A DNA stretch of 64,000 bases from assembly GCF_013386825.1 (NCBI RefSeq), contig NZ_JACARC010000042.1, forward strand, positions 1 to 64,000, written 5' to 3'. A model generated the notes under the pieces. The model saw nothing but the letters and a program-made list of their open reading frames with translations, had not been told where the DNA came from and did not search any database. Of this stretch, positions 60,113 to 64,000 are shown piece after piece. The position numbers were made by a program, and so were the translations under genes. Source of the stretch: Pseudomonas sp. IPO3778. GTDB lineage: Bacteria > Pseudomonadota > Gammaproteobacteria > Pseudomonadales > Pseudomonadaceae. The first letter of the stretch is position 1, and each line of letters opens with the position of its first letter.

Positions 60113-61888
60113 TTAATCGAGCAGTGAAATGGCAGTTGGCGCGTCGTTGCCCACCAGTGCCAGATCTTCGAATTCATTGACGGCGTTGATCTCGGTGCCC
60201 ATGGAAATATTGGTCACCCGCTCCAGAATAATCTCAACGATCACCGGAACCTTGAATTCTTCGATCATCTCTTGAGCCTTGCGCAGTGCCGGCTGGATCT
60301 GACCCGGCTCGAACACCCGCAGGGCCTTGCAACCCAGGCCTTCGGCAACGGCCACGTGGTCGACGCCATACCCGTTGAGTTCCGGCGCGTTGAGGTTGTC
60401 GAAGGACAGCTGCACGCAGTAGTCCATTTCAAACCCACGCTGGGCCTGGCGAATCAGCCCCAGGTAGGAGTTGTTCACCACCACGTGGATGTACGGCAGC
60501 TTGAACTGTGCGCCCACGGCCAGCTCTTCGATCATGAACTGGAAATCATAGTCGCCGGACAACGCCACCACTTTGCGGGTCGGGTCGGCCTTGACCACAC
60601 CCAGCGCTGCCGGGATGGTCCAGCCGAGCGGGCCGGCCTGGCCGCAGTTGATCCAGTGGCGCGGTTTGTAGACGTGCAGGAACTGCGCACCGGCAATCTG
60701 CGACAGGCCGATGGTGCTGACGTAGCAGGTGTCTTTGCCGAACACCTGGTTCATCTCTTCATACACCCGTTGCGGCTTGACCGGCACGTTGTCGAAGTGG
60801 GTCTTGCGGTGCAGGGTGGCCTTGCGCTGCTGGCAATCGTGGAGCCAGGCGCTGCGGTCCTTGAGCTTGCCGGCGGCTTTCCACTCGCGGGCCACTTCAA
60901 TGAACAGGGTCAGGGCGGAACCGGCGTCGGACACGATGCCCAGGTCTGGCGTGAACACGCGGCCGATTTGGGTGGGCTCGATGTCCACGTGAATGAATTT
61001 GCGGCCCTCGGTGTACACCTCGACCGAACCGGTGTGGCGGTTGGCCCAGCGGTTACCGATGCCCAGCACCATGTCCGATTTGAGCATCGTCGCGTTGCCG
61101 TAGCGATGGGAGGTTTGCAGGCCGACCATGCCCACCATTTGCGGGTGATCGTCCGGGATCGTGCCCCAGCCCATCAAGGTCGGGATCACCGGGATGCCGG
61201 TCAGCTCGGCGAACTCCACCAGCAGTTCGCTGGCGTCGGCGTTGATCACGCCGCCACCGCTCACCAGCAACGGGCGTTCGGCCTGGTCCAGCAGGGCCAG
61301 GGCTTTTTCCACCTGGATGCGGGTGGCCAGTGGCTTGGCCAGAGGCAGCGGCTGGTAGGCGTCGATGTCAAATTCGATCTCGGCCATTTGTACGTCGAAC
61401 GGCAGGTCGATCAACGCCGGGCCTGGGCGGCCGGAGCGCATTTCATAGAAGGCTTTCTGGAAAGCGTACGGCACCTGGCCGGGCTCCATCACCATGGTTG
61501 CCCACTTGGTCACCGGCTTGACGATGCTGGTGATGTCGACGGCCTGGAAATCTTCCTTGTGCATCCGTGCACGTGGCGCCTGGCCGGTGATGCACAGGAT
61601 CGGGATCGAGTCGGCCCAGGCGCTGTACAGGCCGGTGACCATGTCGGTGCCCGCCGGGCCCGAGGTGCCGATGCACACGCCGATGTTGCCGGCCTTGGTG
61701 CGGGTATAGCCCTCGGCCATGTGCGAGGCGCCTTCAACATGGCGAGCAAGGACGTGATCGATGCCACCGACCTTCTGCAAGGCCGAATACAGCGGGTTGA
61801 TCGCGGCGCCCGGGATACCGAAGGCGGTGTCGACCCCTTCACGGCGCATCACCAGGACAGCGGCTTCGATTGCTCTCATTTTGCTCAT
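60113..61888 (-). CDS. gcl: Glyoxylate carboligase Gcl
   Basis: ThDP enzyme (591 residues) joining two glyoxylate to tartronate semialdehyde plus CO2. In place of the usual ThDP glutamate it has Val 51 (ARHVEGASHMAEGYTR), the known hallmark of this enzyme. The C-terminal ThDP motif is seen in SGDYDFQFMIEELAVGAQFKLPYIHVVVNNSYLG. It is the first gene of the operon gcl-hyi-glxR-ttuD-pyk, behind two copies of a palindromic site. Confidence 0.97.
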   Translation of the reverse strand: MSKMRAIEAAVLVMRREGVDTAFGIPGAAINPLYSALQKVGGIDHVLARHVEGASHMAEGYTRTKAGNIGVCIGTSGPAGTDMVTGLYSAWADSIPILCITGQAPRARMHKEDFQAVDITSIVKPVTKWATMVMEPGQVPYAFQKAFYEMRSGRPGPALIDLPFDVQMAEIEFDIDAYQPLPLAKPLATRIQVEKALALLDQAERPLLVSGGGVINADASELLVEFAELTGIPVIPTLMGWGTIPDDHPQMVGMVGLQTSHRYGNATMLKSDMVLGIGNRWANRHTGSVEVYTEGRKFIHVDIEPTQIGRVFTPDLGIVSDAGSALTLFIEVAREWKAAGKLKDRSAWLHDCQQRKATLHRKTHFDNVPVKPQRVYEEMNQVFGKDTCYVSTIGLSQIAGAQFLHVYKPRHWINCGQAGPLGWTIPAALGVVKADPTRKVVALSGDYDFQFMIEELAVGAQFKLPYIHVVVNNSYLGLIRQAQRGFEMDYCVQLSFDNLNAPELNGYGVDHVAVAEGLGCKALRVFEPGQIQPALRKAQEMIEEFKVPVIVEIILERVTNISMGTEINAVNEFEDLALVGNDAPTAISLLD

Positions 61889-61915
61889 GATTTTGGTGCC
61901 TCTTGCGTTTTGTAA

Positions 61916-61925
61916 TTGTATACAA
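61916..61925. promoter_or_regulatory. Palindromic operator, gcl-proximal copy
   Basis: TTGTATACAA, a perfect 10-base palindrome, lies 28 bases before the gcl start. An identical copy is at 62055-62064. The form TTGTATACAA is like sites of GntR-type (FCD) repressors; the regulator is not in the window. Confidence 0.6.
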
Positions 61926-62054
61926 GTGGTGTTGGTCCGAAGTGTATTCACGGCGAGCGGGGCAGGTCAATCCATTTTCTTGGCTGGCCTTTACGTTCGT
62001 CGGAAGGCTTCTGGACAGGAATATTTCGACGTGTGGTGCGTATGTTTCGAAATA

Positions 62055-62064
62055 TTGTATACAA
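62055..62064. promoter_or_regulatory. Palindromic operator, GlcG-like-gene side copy
   Basis: Second TTGTATACAA in an AT-rich stretch, 92 bases before the divergent GlcG-like gene and 139 bases from the first copy. The AT-rich bases around it probably include the divergent promoters. Confidence 0.6.
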
Positions 62065-62155
62065 AAAATAAATCTATTGTGTTCTATTTGTTGGATTCGG
62101 CTTCTGATCAAACAGAGCCCCACGGCTTTCCCATAACAAGATAAGGACGGCACCC

Positions 62156-62596
62156 ATGAGCGCTTTAACCTTGAAAGTCGCAGTCAACCTGGCCAGCCAC
62201 GCCATCGCGGCAGGCCGCACGATTTCGGCAGCGCCCCTGACCATTGCGGTACTCGACAGCGGCGGGCATTTGATTACCTTGCAGCGCGAAGATGGCGCGA
62301 GCCTGCTGCGCCCGCAGATCGCCATTGGCAAAGCCTGGGGCGCGATAGCCCTGGGCAAGGGCTCGCGCTTGCTGGCGCTGGACGCGCAGCAACGGCCGGC
62401 GTTTATTGCGGCGTTGAATAGCCTGGGGCAGGGCAGCGTGGTGCCGGCACCGGGCGGCGTGTTGATTCGGAATCAGGAGGGTGTGGTGCTGGGCGCGATC
62501 GGGATCAGCGGGGATACGTCGGATATTGACGAGCAGTGCGGGATCAGTGCGATCGAGGGGTTGGGGTTGTTGGCGGATGCCGGGGTGTCTGCATGA
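62156..62596 (+). CDS. GlcG/HbpS-type heme-binding family protein
   Basis: Protein of 146 residues, cytoplasmic (no signal). The family pattern is TIAVLDSGGHLITLQREDGASLLRPQIAIGKAWGA and GGVLIRNQEGVVLGAIGISGDTSDIDEQCGISAIEGLG. Genes of this type sit next to glycolate or glyoxylate genes; here it diverges from gcl over the shared palindromic sites. Biochemical role unproven. Confidence 0.85.
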   Translation: MSALTLKVAVNLASHAIAAGRTISAAPLTIAVLDSGGHLITLQREDGASLLRPQIAIGKAWGAIALGKGSRLLALDAQQRPAFIAALNSLGQGSVVPAPGGVLIRNQEGVVLGAIGISGDTSDIDEQCGISAIEGLGLLADAGVSA

Positions 62597-62611
62597 TTTA
62601 AGGTGACTGAT

Positions 62612-62693
62612 CGATAGCTATCGCGGGCAAGCCCGCTCCCACAGTTGAATGTATTCACAAATCAAAATGTGGGAGCGGGCTTGCCCGCGATGG
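62612..62693. repeat. REPIN next to RAYT
   Basis: CGATAGCTATCGCGGGCAAG with CCCGCTCCCACA faces TGTGGGAGCGGGCTTGCCCG with CGATGG, spaced by about 25 bases. The left arm recurs at 63259-63291, on the other side of the transposase gene. Confidence 0.85.
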
Positions 62694-62711
62694 CGGCGAC
62701 CCGGTCTACAG

Positions 62712-63170
62712 TCAAAGCCAGATCGCATCCCACAGAGGGTAGTCGCCATATTTCTTCACTAGACCCGCTCTCAGGGGATTGGCCACGATGTACCGGGCTA
62801 TGCCCTCAAGGCTCTCTTCACGCCGCACGGCATGGTCATGGAAGCCCGGTTGCCAAAGGCGCCCTTGACGCCCGGCAACAGCATTTATGATTCGAGTACT
62901 TTTGGATTTGACCTGGCGCATCAGGTCAGCCAGAGAACCGTTTTCCAGTGAAATCAACCAGTGGAAATGATCAGGCATTACCACCCAGGCCAATGAGGTT
63001 GCCAGACGTTGGTTCTGGGCAATTCTGAACTGCTGTACCACTAGTCTTCCCAGCTTGAAGTCGCTGAAAATCGGCTCGCGATGAAGTGTGTTGCTGGTCA
63101 GAAGATAAATTTGGTTGGTTTCGTTATAACGCCCTGTGCGCAGACGACTTGATGCGGGTAGATCAGGCAT
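62712..63170 (-). CDS. REP-associated tyrosine transposase (RAYT)
   Basis: Y1-type single-strand DNA transposase (152 residues). The HUH-like motif is MPDHFHWLISLENGSL, and the nucleophilic tyrosine is likely in EGIARYIVANPLRAGLV, followed by a C-terminal WDAIWL end. This enzyme type spreads and maintains REP sequences. It is flanked on both sides by REPs sharing the same arm, as is usual for a RAYT and its own REPs. It is full length and apparently intact. Confidence 0.92.
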   Translation of the reverse strand: MPDLPASSRLRTGRYNETNQIYLLTSNTLHREPIFSDFKLGRLVVQQFRIAQNQRLATSLAWVVMPDHFHWLISLENGSLADLMRQVKSKSTRIINAVAGRQGRLWQPGFHDHAVRREESLEGIARYIVANPLRAGLVKKYGDYPLWDAIWL

Positions 63171-63258
63171 TCCGTTGCCCCTTTGCAGAAGTGAGTTCTG
63201 AAAGGCTAGATGGGAATGTTTGAGGAGGTGTTCCAGCTTTTGGCAGGATGTGTCTGGG

Positions 63259-63360
63259 CGATAGCTATCGCGGGCAAGCCCGCTCCCACAGGGGATCTCC
63301 GTCCTTCATACATTTTGTGCCTGGCGCAAATCCAGTGTGGGAGCTGGCTTGCCTGCGATG
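63259..63360. repeat. REP arms upstream of RAYT
   Basis: CGATAGCTATCGCGGGCAAG with CCCGCTCCCACA at 63259-63291 is followed by the differing arm TGTGGGAGCTGGCTTGCCTG at 63336-63360, making a hybrid pair over about 100 bases. Confidence 0.75.
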
Positions 63361-63364
63361 CTCT

Positions 63365-63970
63365 TCAGTCCGGCTCACACCCTTTAAGCACCAACCGAAT
63401 AATCGTCTGCGCCGCCGCCTCATAATCCGCTTCATCCAGCTTGGCCTTGCCGGTCACCGCGGAAATCTGCCAGTCAAAATCCGCATACGTCTGCGTCGCC
63501 GCCCAGATACTGAACATCAGGTGATGCGGGTCAATCGGCGCAATCAGCCCTCGGTCCACCCAGCTCTGGATGCAGTCGATGTTGTGCTTGGCCTGGGCAT
63601 TGAGCTGTTCCACCTGCTCAGAGCTCAGGTGCGGGGCGCCGTGCATGATTTCGCTGGCGAACACCTTTGAGGCAAACGGCAAATCCCGGGAGATGCTGAT
63701 TTTCGAGCGGATGTACCCGCTCAGCACAGCCGAAGGATCGCCCTCCGGATTGAACGGCGTGGAAGCCGCCAGGATCGGCTCGATAATGCTTTCGAGCACC
63801 TCGCGGTAGAGGTTGTCCTTGGACTTGAAGTAGTAGTAGACGTTGGGCTTGGGCAGCCCGGCCTTGGCGGCGATGTCGCTGGTTTTGGTCGCGGCGAAGC
63901 CCTTGTCGGCAAACTCCTCACTGGCAGCCCGCAGGATCAGTTCTTTGTTGCGCTCGCGAATGGTGCTCAT
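63365..63970 (-). CDS. TetR-family regulator, RutR-like
   Basis: Regulator of 201 residues. N-terminal TetR HTH (LILRAASEEFADKGFAATKTSDIAAKAGLPKPNVYYYFKSKDNLYREVL) and a C-terminal domain of RutR type (TQTYADFDWQISAVTGKAKLD). RutR-like proteins near pyrimidine-catabolism genes in Pseudomonas control them; such genes would lie beyond the window edge. The start (63970) is 30 bases from the right edge, preceded by AGGAGG on the reverse side only in part. Confidence 0.85.
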   Translation of the reverse strand: MSTIRERNKELILRAASEEFADKGFAATKTSDIAAKAGLPKPNVYYYFKSKDNLYREVLESIIEPILAASTPFNPEGDPSAVLSGYIRSKISISRDLPFASKVFASEIMHGAPHLSSEQVEQLNAQAKHNIDCIQSWVDRGLIAPIDPHHLMFSIWAATQTYADFDWQISAVTGKAKLDEADYEAAAQTIIRLVLKGCEPD

Positions 63971-64000
63971 AGACCAGGAGGTTCCTTGCCAAGACAGGCG

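Noticed and set aside
58330..60180. Long forward open frame (616 codons) across glxR and hyi
   Set aside because: It runs through two well-supported reverse-strand genes and the REPIN between them; no motif found.
60272..61915. Forward open frame (547 codons) opposite gcl
   Set aside because: Shadow of gcl with no recognisable domain.
1..64000. CRISPR arrays, tRNA, rRNA or prophage genes
   Set aside because: No regular spacer-repeat arrays, no tRNA cloverleaf with CCA-type end, and no phage or plasmid genes were seen; the many palindromes are REP elements.

Overview
The window is chromosomal DNA from a Pseudomonas, most likely of the P. fluorescens group. It is GC-rich, gene order matches pseudomonad flagellar, ccm, C-P lyase and gcl clusters, and almost every larger gap carries a REP/REPIN palindrome. 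All assignments come from reading the sequence; no database search was run.

Region 1 (about 0.27-26.5 kb) is the second half of the polar-flagellum and chemotaxis locus. fliK-fliL-fliM-fliN-fliO-fliP-fliQ-fliR-flhB encode the hook-length ruler, switch and export gate. A gap with an unrelated reverse-strand gene follows, then flhA-flhF-fleN-fliA (export gate, flagellar placement and number, sigma-28) and cheY-cheZ-cheA-cheB-motC-motD-parC-parP-cheW-DUF2802 (signalling core, second stator, polar array partitioning). Sigma-54 promoter matches sit in front of fliL and flhA. On the reverse strand follow an orphan AAA ATPase, a Rap1a-like secreted protein, and a two-gene operon of a FliK-like protein and a stand-alone FlhB C-terminal domain.

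Region 2 (26.7-34.1 kb) is a complete system I cytochrome c maturation operon, ccmABCDEFGHI, mostly with 4-base overlaps, ending in a small lipoprotein gene and a strong terminator. An MFS exporter with a divergent LysR regulator follows.

Region 3 (36.6-48.6 kb) starts with a small DUF6124-type gene preceded by structured DNA, then phnCDEFGHIJKLMNP, a full carbon-phosphorus lyase operon without phnO, behind a PhoB-box match. A short broken copy of phnP lies downstream, beside a LysR gene.

Region 4 (48.6-64 kb) is accessory and metabolic: LysR, a HicAB toxin-antitoxin pair, a second MFS exporter, a DUF5666 protein, sulfate-binding protein, a voltage-gated-type ion channel with a zinc ribbon, a urea transporter, and the glyoxylate-to-pyruvate set gcl-hyi-glxR-ttuD-pyk with a GlcG-like gene diverging from it. 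A RAYT (REP-associated transposase) sits between REP sequences, and a RutR-like TetR regulator closes the window.

The most unusual signal is a conserved regulatory architecture in front of both DUF6124-type genes (7.65-7.93 kb and 36.9-37.2 kb). Each has a three-hairpin leader ending in a terminator, then a three-way-junction RNA, then a hairpin that can hide the ribosome binding site, with nearly the same spacing. Two more copies of the junction stand in tandem upstream of the second gene. I do not recognise it as a named RNA family; it is the best candidate here for an undescribed system.
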